Origin: Candidatus Epulonipiscium sp. | GTDB taxonomy: Bacteria > Bacillota > Clostridia > Lachnospirales > Defluviitaleaceae | Reading direction: 5' to 3' | NCBI GenBank assembly: GCA_012519205.1 | Contig: JAAYQR010000019.1 | Coordinates: 44,216 to 108,215 of the forward strand | DNA: 64,000 nt | Shown here: positions 1 through 7,818 of the stretch, piece after piece | Layout of the letters: each line of letters opens with the position of its first letter | How positions within the stretch are numbered: the stretch's first letter is position 1 | The notes under the pieces: model-generated | Databases searched by the model: none | The model's input: the letters and a program-made list of their open reading frames with translations, nothing else | Told to the model about the DNA's origin: nothing | Program-made: the position numbers and the translations under genes

Positions 1-350
1 TCAATATACCCCTTATATTTTCCGATTATGCTGGGGATATATAGGGAGACAGAGGGAATCACCATCTCTACACTGGTTATAGTTTCCATTTGTTTTAAAT
101 CTTCTTCGGAAATAGAAGGTTCAGTAGTATGAGAAGTCATATTGCCCCAATTAGGCCAAACATTTATTATGGATAAATCACCCCAACGTTTCATGGAATT
201 TTCTAGGTTTAGATTCATTGCAAAACCTAAGGAAAGCATAAGTACAATAGAACCAGTCCCTATGATAACTCCTAATATGGTTAAAGAAGTACGCAGCTTT
301 CGCCGCCATAGATTCCTTATACTCATTAATACCAGATCAAGATTATTCAT
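1..350 (-). CDS. ABC transporter permease, MacB/FtsX type (N-terminal part, cut by window edge)
   Basis: The reverse strand opens with ATG at 350-348 and stays open to the window edge, so only about 116 N-terminal residues are visible. They read MNNLDLVLMSIRNLWRRKLR, then a hydrophobic helix (TSLTILGVIIGTGSIVLMLS), which is the typical start of MacB-type permeases: a short basic cytoplasmic leader followed by TM1 and the extracytoplasmic MacB_PCD domain. The start overlaps the stop of the preceding exported-protein gene by 8 bases, implying translational coupling. With the ATPase two genes upstream it should form the membrane part of an exporter or mechanotransmission complex. The substrate cannot be told from sequence. 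Confidence 0.85.
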   Translation of the reverse strand, partial: MNNLDLVLMSIRNLWRRKLRTSLTILGVIIGTGSIVLMLSLGFAMNLNLENSMKRWGDLSIINVWPNWGNMTSHTTEPSISEEDLKQMETITSVEMVIPSVSLYIPSIIGKYKGYI

Positions 351-2781
351 CTAAGCTCATCTCATTTCTTTTGCGCTTTTTCATAATTATGATAATAGTT
401 GCAGCAGCTAAGGCAAGTCCTAGTACAACTCCTATCCATGTAATGGGGTTTTTATAAAAAGGTTTTTGCTGATTTTCTATTTCTGGAGGCATCATACCCA
501 TACCATCAGGTCCCATTTCCATTTCGTCAAAAGAAGGGGCATCCATAACCAGCATTGTAAAGGACAGTCTTTGTTCTTGTTTTTCCCCTGTAATTTCTTC
601 ATAAATCACCACCAATTCGCCGCTGCATTCTCCAGGCTGTGTTGGGATAACGATTCCTTCATAATACTCTTCGCTTCCTTGTACAAAATTACCTACAAAG
701 AAATTGGCATCTTCTTTTTCAAAGGGGCCTTCAACAGTTACCATGAGGTTTTTTATATTGGTTCTACCAGTATTAAAAATTTGCGAAATAACACTAATGG
801 GCCTACCAATCATTGCCTCTCCATCGATCCTAACTTCCCCAACATCTATTTGGGTGCTTTGCTGTACGGGAATTCCAATTTTTGCTACCTCCGTGTAGGG
901 CTCTCCTATAGAGTCCTCATACTCCATTTCTACTGTTACCTCGTAAGTTTTGGGATTGGCATCGGGAACAGTGTACATACGAACATTTTTCAAGACAGTT
1001 TCTCCCGGATTTATTTCTGCAAGATAAAACATATTACTTTGTCCACTAACAGGGGTAAAGACAGTGCCAGTATCCTGAGTTGTGTTGTCTGCACCTTTTT
1101 CATTTATGGTTAATACGGCTTTCATATTTTCCACTGTTTTGCTGCTATGGGTATTTGTAAAGCCTATACTTAAATCAAATTCTTGACCCGCCCTTACGAT
1201 TTGTGGTTCTACAGTATATTCTCCAATAATAATCCTAGGTTTGCTCTTTGCATTACTTTTATCTCCTGCCACATTTATACCGACATATTGGCTAAAGGTG
1301 GCCACCCCTGCTCCTTGATAGGGTATGTATTCTACCTTAATTTCTATTGGATAATTACGATATTCAGCATCACTGCCTGCCCAAAAAACTGCAGAAAAGT
1401 TCTTTTTAGCTCCTGCATTAAAATTATTAATGGCATAGATGCTCTGGGATTTAGGCTTTAGAATTTCTCCGCCATCCAATGTAATTTTAACACTTTTAGC
1501 AGGGTATTTTGAGTTATTAATTAAGGAAAAGCTAACATTAAAATCTTCCCCCGTACCCACGGAATTGCCTGGAGTAACAATATTCTCTATAGATAATTCT
1601 GATAAGCCCAAGGTTTTTCCGTCTAAGGATACGAAAATTTCCTGGGTACTTTTTTGAATTTCTGTTGTACCATCGGAATAGGTATATTCGATGGTTAAGG
1701 GCTCAATATTTCCTTCCAAGGTTCCCGAAGCTAGCACCTTAAATTGCGTAGTTTTTGTTTCCCCTACTTTAATAGAAGGGATATAGGAAGTATTACTACC
1801 TTCAACTACTGTAAGTCCATCCTTTTTTAAGCCTGAAAGAGAAATTTCTACATTACTGGCAGGAGATTGCCCTTTATTAGTTGCAGTTATCTCTAGAGAG
1901 GCTGGTTTTCCTGGAGAAATTGGAGAGTTACTTTTAACTCCAAATTGAATTCTAGCAGGCATTTGGGTGTTTAGAACTTTTACATAAACCGTATCTTTAT
2001 TTTCAAATTCATCGTCGGAGGAATTTGTGTACTTATATTTTATAGTAATAGGATATAGACCTGGTTTTGCAGTTCTATCCACTTGAATACCAAAGCTTAA
2101 ATGATTGACACCTTCTCTATTTATTGAAGAGAAGTGTAGTTTTTCTAAGTCTTTTATTAAAATTGGAATTTGTACTCCCTCTTTGTTTGCTTCGACCGTA
2201 ATTGTTAGATTTTTAGCAGTAAATCCTCCGGCGTTTACAAATGGGAGATTTACTTTTTTATATTCCCCTGCCCCTAACTCAACTATTTCATCGTTTACAA
2301 GGGAAATACGAGGCTGATACTTCTTGGTATCTACAACGATAATAGAATCATCAAGGGTTTTACTCCCTTCTATGGTACCTGTCGTGGTTGTGACAGCGCC
2401 GCTTTCTGTTTTTTCGGCATATTTTATACTATAACTGATTGTTCTATTACCGCCACCTTTATACTCTAATTTTCTTATGATAGAAATGTCTTCAACTCCG
2501 GGAGCCAAATCAAAACCTAGAGTAGTACTTCCTAGGCATTTATACCCATCCATAAATTCGATTGATTGTAAACGAACCTCTCTTTCGCTATTTGATGAAT
2601 TGTTAACAGTAATTTCTATGTTCAGAACATCCCCAGAATCTAATTTACCGCTAGGCACAATGACTTCTTTAACCCAAGTACTCAATTCTATATTAGCGGC
2701 ATGTAGGATATTAGAAGGTAAAAAATTAAAACAAAACACAAAAATATATATAATCGTTAAAAATTTATTCAGCTTTTTCAT
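343..2781 (-). CDS. Exported CARDB/NEW3-like (COG1361-type) protein of ABC operon, single C-terminal anchor
   Basis: An 812-residue protein with a signal peptide (about residues 1-28, MKKLNKFLTIIYIFVFCFNF then PSNILHAA), a long extracellular region and one C-terminal membrane helix (about 780-800, GVVLGLALAAATIIIIM) followed by a basic tail KKRKRNE. The outer region has several repeated beta-sandwich units with phrases such as NNSSNSEREVRLQ, NAGGFTAKNLTI, NKGQSPASNVEISL, NNSKYPAKSVKITL and NTGRTNIKNLMVTV. These are characteristic of CARDB/NEW3 domains in COG1361 proteins. It lies between the ATPase (17-base overlap) and the permease (8-base overlap), so it is probably an accessory part of that transporter, perhaps wall-side. 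A Met-rich stretch (MEMGPDGMGMMPPE) precedes the anchor. Domain class is confident; role is inferred from context. Confidence 0.8.
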   Translation of the reverse strand: MKKLNKFLTIIYIFVFCFNFLPSNILHAANIELSTWVKEVIVPSGKLDSGDVLNIEITVNNSSNSEREVRLQSIEFMDGYKCLGSTTLGFDLAPGVEDISIIRKLEYKGGGNRTISYSIKYAEKTESGAVTTTTGTIEGSKTLDDSIIVVDTKKYQPRISLVNDEIVELGAGEYKKVNLPFVNAGGFTAKNLTITVEANKEGVQIPILIKDLEKLHFSSINREGVNHLSFGIQVDRTAKPGLYPITIKYKYTNSSDDEFENKDTVYVKVLNTQMPARIQFGVKSNSPISPGKPASLEITATNKGQSPASNVEISLSGLKKDGLTVVEGSNTSYIPSIKVGETKTTQFKVLASGTLEGNIEPLTIEYTYSDGTTEIQKSTQEIFVSLDGKTLGLSELSIENIVTPGNSVGTGEDFNVSFSLINNSKYPAKSVKITLDGGEILKPKSQSIYAINNFNAGAKKNFSAVFWAGSDAEYRNYPIEIKVEYIPYQGAGVATFSQYVGINVAGDKSNAKSKPRIIIGEYTVEPQIVRAGQEFDLSIGFTNTHSSKTVENMKAVLTINEKGADNTTQDTGTVFTPVSGQSNMFYLAEINPGETVLKNVRMYTVPDANPKTYEVTVEMEYEDSIGEPYTEVAKIGIPVQQSTQIDVGEVRIDGEAMIGRPISVISQIFNTGRTNIKNLMVTVEGPFEKEDANFFVGNFVQGSEEYYEGIVIPTQPGECSGELVVIYEEITGEKQEQRLSFTMLVMDAPSFDEMEMGPDGMGMMPPEIENQQKPFYKNPITWIGVVLGLALAAATIIIIMKKRKRNEMSLDE

Positions 2782-3532
2782 AAATTAGTTCCATCCCCTT
2801 ATCTGATTTTTCTCCTATGGATATGATTTCCCCATCCCTCATATGTATCAATCTATCAGCGTAATCAGAGATTTCAGTGTCATGAGAAACAACAACCATA
2901 GTTTGATTATGTTTTCTTGCCATACGGCACATCAAATCCAAAATTTCAATAGTAGTATTCGTATCTAAATTTCCTGTGGGCTCATCAGCAAATATTATGG
3001 CAGGGCGATTTACAAAGGCCCTAGCTATACTTACCCTTTGTTGCTGACCACCACTCATTTCATTTGGCTTGTGTTTAAGGCGAGAACCTAGGCCAACTGA
3101 CTCTAACATTTTGCTAGCCATAGTTTCCCGTTTTTTTCTTGGGATGCCTTGAAAGATTAGAGGTAGGCATACATTTTCTAAAGCTGTAAGAGAAGGTATT
3201 AAATTGTACGATTGGAAGATAAACCCTATGTATTTTTGCCTAAACTTAGCAAGTTTAGCCTCATTCATTTTTTCAATATGATGTCCTTTTATTGTTACGC
3301 TTCCCTTAGTTGGTTTTTCAAGTCCTGCCATCATGTTCAAAAGCGTTGATTTGCCAGAACCCGAAGAACCCAAAAGACAGCAAATTTCTCCTTTAGGTAT
3401 TTGCAAATCAATTTGATTTAGGGCTATGATTTTTTCTTCACCCATGCGGTACACTTTCCTAATGCCTTGTACTTCAATAATGGAATCCAATAGTATCCTC
3501 TTTTCTAAGAGATAATATATTGATTTTAACAT
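2765..3532 (-). CDS. ABC transporter ATP-binding protein, MacB/LolD family
   Basis: ATPase subunit of a MacB/LolD-type ABC system. Counting from the ATG at 3532, Walker A is GSSGSGKST (55-63), the Q-loop is IFQSYN (about 105-110), the signature is MSGGQ (159-163), Walker B is AIIFADEP (178-185), and the switch His is in VVVSHD. The start is ambiguous. ATG at 3532 has an AAGGA site 5 bases upstream. An internal TTG at 3490 (giving MDSIIEVQGIRKVY) has AGAGG 6 bases upstream and fits the family N-terminus better. It is the first gene of a minus-strand operon with the CARDB-like protein and the permease, which both overlap their upstream neighbour. Confidence 0.92.
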   Translation of the reverse strand: MLKSIYYLLEKRILLDSIIEVQGIRKVYRMGEEKIIALNQIDLQIPKGEICCLLGSSGSGKSTLLNMMAGLEKPTKGSVTIKGHHIEKMNEAKLAKFRQKYIGFIFQSYNLIPSLTALENVCLPLIFQGIPRKKRETMASKMLESVGLGSRLKHKPNEMSGGQQQRVSIARAFVNRPAIIFADEPTGNLDTNTTIEILDLMCRMARKHNQTMVVVSHDTEISDYADRLIHMRDGEIISIGEKSDKGMELIYEKAE

Positions 3533-3643
3533 TGTTTTCCTTAAATTAAAACCTTAGAAATATTAAATTTTATTAACATTAACTTAATAAGCATTAATAT
3601 TGGTATAGGTAGAAGTGCCTTTATTAAAGAATAATAACTTTTG

Positions 3644-3682
3644 AAAAGGTCCCTCACACAAGGTAGGTGAGGGACCTTTTTC
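3644..3682 (-). terminator. Rho-independent terminator
   Basis: Inverted repeat with arms AAAAGGTCCCTCAC (3644-3657) and GTGAGGGACCTTTT (3667-3680) around a 9-base loop. On the minus strand the stem is followed by a short T-rich run. It lies directly downstream of the small protein gene at 3683 and upstream of the ABC operon. T runs on both sides mean it could work in either direction. Confidence 0.8.
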
Positions 3683-4060
3683 CTAATAGCATTGAAAACT
3701 TGTAATGTTATCTAAATCAGTTCCAAAATAAACCCAACGGAATCCGGACCATCGCCAGCCAGCTACGGAATTTCTTCCAACAAAGGCAAGCCATGCCCAA
3801 AAGCTTTGCCCATTATTCAGCCATATATATACGAATTGATGGGTACAGGGACGAATTGCCCCAGGGTCAATTTTATACAGTTCAATAGATTTTTGGGGCA
3901 TTTGTTGAGGCACAAAAGATGGAGGAGCTCCAGCCGGAGGACCTGAAGGATTACTTTGAGGTGGAAAATCTAGGGGTTGCCCATAGGGAGAACTTCCCGG
4001 TGTTCCTGGTTGCCCTGGAAAAGGAAGCTGCCCCCAAAATGGAGGTTGGTTAAAATACAT
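3683..4060 (-). CDS. Small Pro/Gly-rich protein with conserved aromatic C-terminal domain, function unknown
   Basis: A 125-residue protein with no signal peptide. Residues 1-55 are low complexity and rich in Pro, Gly, Gln and Ser (GQPGTPGSSPYGQP, PPAGAPPSFVPQQMPQ). The rest is a compact Trp/Tyr/Phe-rich domain (IDPGAIRPCTHQFVYIWLNN, then FWAWLAFVGRNSVAGWRWSG and FRWVYFGTDLDNI). I recall similar proteins in clostridial genomes, often mislabelled as transporters, but this one has no membrane segments. The start has an AAGGAG site 6-7 bases upstream. It is a single-gene unit ending at the hairpin at 3644-3682. A spore- or surface-associated role is possible but unproven. Confidence 0.7.
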   Translation of the reverse strand: MYFNQPPFWGQLPFPGQPGTPGSSPYGQPLDFPPQSNPSGPPAGAPPSFVPQQMPQKSIELYKIDPGAIRPCTHQFVYIWLNNGQSFWAWLAFVGRNSVAGWRWSGFRWVYFGTDLDNITSFQCY

Positions 4061-4195
4061 AAAATCACTCCTTAATATGTTTTAGTGTATTATATTCACT
4101 ATAATGTAAAAATGCGACAAGTAATCTTTTGCATATCCAGGGCATGAATTAAAATAGATGTATATTAACATAGGAAATGGAAAATAATACTTAAT

Positions 4196-4606
4196 ATGAA
4201 GAAGAGATTTGTAGTATATGGATTTATTGGATGGTCTATGGAGATTATCTGGACAGGGCTTAAATCCCTCATTAAAAAGGATATAAAGCTAACTGGAAAT
4301 ACATCTATTTGGATGTTTCCGATTTACGGCCTAACGGTATTTTTAGAACCCCTATGTAAAAGAATTAAAAAGCGGCATGTTGTATTTAGAGGAGGTGTAT
4401 ATACTATTTGCATATTTGTAGTAGAATTTGCAACAGGCTCGCTGCTTAAAAAAATATTAGGGGTGTGTCCTTGGGATTATGGGAAAAGGCGTTTTTCTGT
4501 AAGGGGATTAATTAGGTTGGACTATGCTCCAGCGTGGTTTGCAGCTGGATTGATTTTTGAATGGTTATATCACTTGCTTACCCAATTAAGCAACCCTCAA
4601 ACTTGA
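4196..4606 (+). CDS. Small membrane protein, ABC_trans_CmpB-like (putative ABC-transporter type IV) family
   Basis: A 136-residue integral membrane protein with about four hydrophobic segments (near 5-22, 40-52, 64-82 and 110-128). The pattern FxxYGFIGWSMEIIWTGL at the N-terminus and the NTSIWMFPIYGLTVFLEPL segment match my memory of the family annotated as putative ABC-transporter type IV (PF06541, CmpB-like). No ATPase is adjacent and the family name does not establish transport. The ribosome binding site is weak, and the start is the first ATG of the frame. It stands alone between the small aromatic protein and msrA. Confidence 0.65.
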   Translation: MKKRFVVYGFIGWSMEIIWTGLKSLIKKDIKLTGNTSIWMFPIYGLTVFLEPLCKRIKKRHVVFRGGVYTICIFVVEFATGSLLKKILGVCPWDYGKRRFSVRGLIRLDYAPAWFAAGLIFEWLYHLLTQLSNPQT

Positions 4607-4684
4607 TTTAAATATTAAATAGTGGATATTGAACCATATAAAATTAAAAATACTTAAATAGAATATCGTAAATGGAGGGTGACT

Positions 4685-5155
4685 ATGAAAGAAATCATTT
4701 TAGCAGGTGGATGCTTTTGGGGAGTTGAAGAATTTTTTTCAAGGATTGATGGGGTAGAGGAAACTAAGGTAGGATATGCCAACGGAGAATTGGAAAACCC
4801 ATCCTATGAACAGGTCAAAACTCAAATGACAGGATATGCAGAAGTAGTACATATTCAATATGACGAAGAAAAGGTAAATCTCGAAACCATCCTAGAAAGG
4901 TTTTGGGGTGTAATAGATCCTACAGTTGAAAACCGACAAGGACCTGATATAGGTTCACAGTATAGGACGGGCATTTTTTATACCGATGAAAAAGATGAAA
5001 AGGTGATACTTAAATCTAAGGAGGAAGAACAGGAAAAATATTTAAAGCCGATTGTTACTCAGGTGGAACCGTTGAAAAAGTTCTATTTGGCAGAGGAATA
5101 TCATCAAAGGTATTTGAAGAAAAATCCAAATGGGTATTGTCATATCAAAATGTAG
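4685..5155 (+). CDS. msrA: Peptide-methionine (S)-S-oxide reductase MsrA
   Basis: Reduces methionine S-sulfoxide in proteins, a cytoplasmic antioxidant repair function. The catalytic motif GCFWG lies at residues 9-13 with nucleophile Cys10. Family motifs [21 protein letters not shown] and a C-terminal GYCHIKM are visible. The 156-residue length is at the short end for MsrA. I chose the ATG at 4685 because GGAGGG (4674-4679) ends 5 bases upstream; an in-frame GTG at 4679 overlaps that site and is unlikely. There is no msrB fusion or neighbour. It is probably transcribed alone. Confidence 0.95.
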   Translation: MKEIILAGGCFWGVEEFFSRIDGVEETKVGYANGELENPSYEQVKTQMTGYAEVVHIQYDEEKVNLETILERFWGVIDPTVENRQGPDIGSQYRTGIFYTDEKDEKVILKSKEEEQEKYLKPIVTQVEPLKKFYLAEEYHQRYLKKNPNGYCHIKM

Positions 5156-5289
5156 AATGAATGCCAAGATGATACAACTTGCAGTTTTCTTAAGAGAGTG
5201 TTAAGATTAAACAAAATTTAAGACTGCCATTCAATTAATTAACATTTATTGTAATGGAAACGTAGACGAAAATTGCAAGGAGGAATAAA

Positions 5290-6291
5290 ATGAGGGATAA
5301 AATAAGGGATAAAATAAGGGTTGGTATTATAGGGTATGGTAATTTGGGAAAAGGTGTAAGATTAGCTTTAAGTCAAAACCCTGATATGGAATTAGTGGCT
5401 GTGTTTACAAGGAGAAATCCAAAGAGTATTATTTTGGAGAACTGCAATGTACCCGTATTACATATAGATAGCGCAAAAGATTATAAAGATAAAATTGATG
5501 TTATGGTACTTTGCGGAGGCTCGGCCACCGATTTACCCAAACAAACACCCATGTTTGCCAGCTTATTTAATGTAGTGGATAGTTTTGATAACCATGGTAA
5601 GATACCGGAACATTTTAACATAGTTGATAAAGCATCAAAAAAAGGAAATAAAGTAAGTGCGATTTCTATCGGATGGGATCCTGGTTTGTTTTCGATGAAT
5701 CGTATGTTAGCAGAGGCAATACTGCCGGAAGGCAAAAACTATACTTTTTGGGGAAGAGGAGTAAGCCAGGGACATTCAGATGCCATTAGGCGAATTCCTG
5801 GGGTTAAAAATGCTGTTCAATATACTATCCCTGTAGAAGAAGCCCTAGAGGAAGTGAGGACAGGCTCTAACCCCAATTTGATAACAAAACAGAAGCATCT
5901 TAGAGAATGTTTTGTTGTAATAGAAGAAGGCGTAGATAAAATTGATATCGAGAATTCAATTAAAACAATGCCTGATTATTTTGCAGAATATAATACAGTT
6001 GTATATTTTATATCAGAGGAGGAACTGAGGGAAAAGCACTCTAAAATTCCCCACGGTGGTTTTGTGATTAGAAGTGGAAAAACTGGAAGTAACAACAATA
6101 ATCATATTATTGAGTTTTCTATAAAATTAGATAGCAACCCCGAATTTACATCCAGTGTATTAGTTGCATATGCCCGTGCCGTATATAAATTAAACAAAGA
6201 AGGACAAAAGGGGGCAAGGACCGTATTTGATATTCCACTTTCATACTTATCCCCAAAATCCGCAGAAGAGTTAAGGGAGGAACTGCTCTAA
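5290..6291 (+). CDS. ddh: meso-Diaminopimelate D-dehydrogenase
   Basis: NADPH-dependent enzyme that makes meso-diaminopimelate directly from tetrahydrodipicolinate and ammonia in the one-step branch of lysine and peptidoglycan synthesis. The Rossmann motif GIIGYGNLGKGV is at about residues 12-23. Family landmarks LCGGSATDLP, DSFDNHGKIPEH, SIGWDPGLFSMNR, WGRGVSQGHSDAIRRIPGV and GSNNNNHIIEFS follow. The 333-residue length fits. The start has AAGGAGG (5277-5283) 6 bases upstream. The first 24 bases hold a 12-base tandem duplication giving MRDKIRDKIR. The gene is monocistronic, ending in the strong hairpin at 6291-6327. Confidence 0.95.
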   Translation: MRDKIRDKIRVGIIGYGNLGKGVRLALSQNPDMELVAVFTRRNPKSIILENCNVPVLHIDSAKDYKDKIDVMVLCGGSATDLPKQTPMFASLFNVVDSFDNHGKIPEHFNIVDKASKKGNKVSAISIGWDPGLFSMNRMLAEAILPEGKNYTFWGRGVSQGHSDAIRRIPGVKNAVQYTIPVEEALEEVRTGSNPNLITKQKHLRECFVVIEEGVDKIDIENSIKTMPDYFAEYNTVVYFISEEELREKHSKIPHGGFVIRSGKTGSNNNNHIIEFSIKLDSNPEFTSSVLVAYARAVYKLNKEGQKGARTVFDIPLSYLSPKSAEELREELL

Positions 6292-6327
6292 ATAATTACC
6301 CGCTTGAATATCAAGCGGGTAATTATT
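6291..6327. terminator. Strong bidirectional terminator between ddh and the Gly-rich gene
   Basis: A perfect 17-bp inverted repeat (6291-6307 with 6311-6327) around a 3-base loop; core ACCCGCTTGA/TCAAGCGGGT. The flanks are A/T rich rather than a pure T run. It starts inside the ddh stop codon and sits 23 bases from the stop of the convergent gene, so it can serve both. Confidence 0.75.
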
Positions 6328-6350
6328 ATACCAAATTTTTATTTAATAAA

Positions 6351-6794
6351 TCATACCGCATTATGAACGAAGGATACAATGTTTGCAATAGGAATATCTG
6401 TTACGGAGCCTACGGTGTATACTGGATATCCATTCCAACCACCGGCAGTAATAGCACCACTTTCACTAGCAGAAAGAACAGGACCTAATCCATACATATC
6501 TCCGCCCCCATATTCTCCGCCACAACCGCCATATGGAGTATTACCAACACCATAATTCCATCCACCTACATTAAAATCAGTGCATGCATTTCCGAGAGCA
6601 CATCCCGGAGGCGGACCGATTCTAGTAATAAGTCGAACAAATACATTATTAACCGAAAGAATTACTCCAGTGAAACCGGAACCTGATTGTCCACCGCTGC
6701 TTGTGAAAATTGTTACTGTTTCTCCGATATAATTTGTAAGTAATGCCGCAAAGTTTCCTCCTGCAAATACTCCAGCACCAACACCATCTGCCAT
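6351..6794 (-). CDS. Gly-rich small protein, possible spore-surface protein (function unknown)
   Basis: A 147-residue protein rich in Gly, with a GGCGGEYGGGDMYGLGP segment in the middle. Flanking hydrophobic beta-type segments are GETVTIFTSSGGQSGSGFTG then VILSVNNVFVRLI at the N-terminal side, and IPIANIVSFVHNAV at the C-terminus. No signal peptide or clear membrane helix is seen. The last segment resembles endings I have seen in clostridial and bacillar spore-coat-type proteins, but I cannot assign a family. AAAGGAGG on the minus strand ends 8 bases before the ATG, a strong site. It is convergent with ddh and divergent from queG. Confidence 0.65.
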   Translation of the reverse strand: MADGVGAGVFAGGNFAALLTNYIGETVTIFTSSGGQSGSGFTGVILSVNNVFVRLITRIGPPPGCALGNACTDFNVGGWNYGVGNTPYGGCGGEYGGGDMYGLGPVLSASESGAITAGGWNGYPVYTVGSVTDIPIANIVSFVHNAV

Positions 6795-6904
6795 AAGTAT
6801 TTCCTCCTTTTTTACGTTAAGATTTTATAGAACATTTTCCTTATATCATATTCAAATAAATAAAAAGTGTGTTTGTTTAAGTTATTATAATGGAGGACTT
6901 TTTT

Positions 6905-7804
6905 ATGAAAAACAATCTTAAAAGATTTTGCTTATCCATAGGAATTGAGTGTGTAGGGATTGCTTCTTCAGGCCCTTATTATGATTTAAAGAAGATTCTT
7001 GAAAAGAGAGTAGAAGTGGGATATAATACAGAGTTTGAAAACAAGGAATTACAAAAAAGGATATGTCCATCTCTTACTTTAGAAGGGGCAAAATCAGTCA
7101 TAGTTTGTTTGTTCCCGTACTATGTCGGGAATAGGGAAGATGCAAATATATCAAAATATACTTATGGGTTGGATTATCATAAAATTGTAGAGGGAAAATT
7201 AAAGCAGATTGGAATTTTTCTAGACAATATTATAGAGAATTTTGAATACAAAGCTTATGTGGATTCAGGGCCCTTGGTTGATAGGTATTTAGCCTATAAG
7301 GCAGGTCTTGGTTTTTATGGGGTTAATTCACATTTAATTACAGACAAATATGGCTCCTATGTATTTATAGGATATATTATAAACAATTACCCTTTTAAAC
7401 CTGATGAACCTATGGAAAAGACCTGCATACAATGCAGAAGGTGCATTAAGGCCTGTCCTGGTTCAGCCATTCCTGGAGATTTTACGATAAACCCTTTTAA
7501 ATGTAGATCATATATTTCCCAAAAAAAGGTGGAGCTATCAGAACGGGATAAAGAAATCCTAAAAAAAGACAAACTACTATTTGGTTGTGATATTTGCCAA
7601 GATGTTTGTCCCCATAATAAAAGTATCAGCATGACTAATATGGATGAGTTTAAAGATAATTTATTAACATTCCTTAGCTATGACGAGATATCAAACATAT
7701 CAAATAAAGAATTCATGAGAAGATATAAAGACAGAGCCTTTAGCTGGAGAGGAAAGAAAACAATCCTTAGAAACTTTGAAATTATAGATAGAAACCCCCA
7801 TTAA
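6905..7804 (+). CDS. queG: Epoxyqueuosine reductase QueG
   Basis: Reduces epoxyqueuosine to queuosine in tRNA, the last step of queuosine synthesis, using cobalamin and two 4Fe-4S clusters. Counting from ATG 6905, cluster ligands are C174, C177, C180, C184 (CIQCRRCIKACPGS) and C200, C228, C231, C235 (CDICQDVCPHN). The catalytic region VDSGPLVDR is near 119-127. The 299-residue length matches the short clostridial form without a HEAT-repeat tail. The start is chosen because GGAGG (6892-6896) is 8 bases upstream; the upstream in-frame ATG at 6890 overlaps this site. Its stop lies in a hairpin loop shared with the convergent clp gene. No other queuosine gene is nearby. Confidence 0.93.
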   Translation: MKNNLKRFCLSIGIECVGIASSGPYYDLKKILEKRVEVGYNTEFENKELQKRICPSLTLEGAKSVIVCLFPYYVGNREDANISKYTYGLDYHKIVEGKLKQIGIFLDNIIENFEYKAYVDSGPLVDRYLAYKAGLGFYGVNSHLITDKYGSYVFIGYIINNYPFKPDEPMEKTCIQCRRCIKACPGSAIPGDFTINPFKCRSYISQKKVELSERDKEILKKDKLLFGCDICQDVCPHNKSISMTNMDEFKDNLLTFLSYDEISNISNKEFMRRYKDRAFSWRGKKTILRNFEIIDRNPH

Positions 7805-7818
7805 TTTATGGGGGTTTC
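7791..7818. terminator. Shared convergent terminator hairpin overlapping both gene ends
   Basis: GAAACCCCCA (7791-7800) pairs perfectly with TGGGGGTTTC (7809-7818) around the 8-base loop TTAATTTA. The stop codons of queG (7802-7804, plus) and the Clp ATPase (7801-7803, minus) both lie in the loop. The stem encodes the last residues of both proteins. T content after the stem is modest in both directions. Confidence 0.6.

Noticed and set aside
466..1113. A long open frame on plus inside the CARDB-like protein gene
   Set aside because: It is a shadow of the well-supported minus-strand gene, has no ribosome site, and reads as Cys/His/Phe-rich noise.
4811..4835. CtsR-like heptad AGGTCAAA
   Set aside because: It lies in msrA coding sequence, is a single half-site, and has no second heptad.
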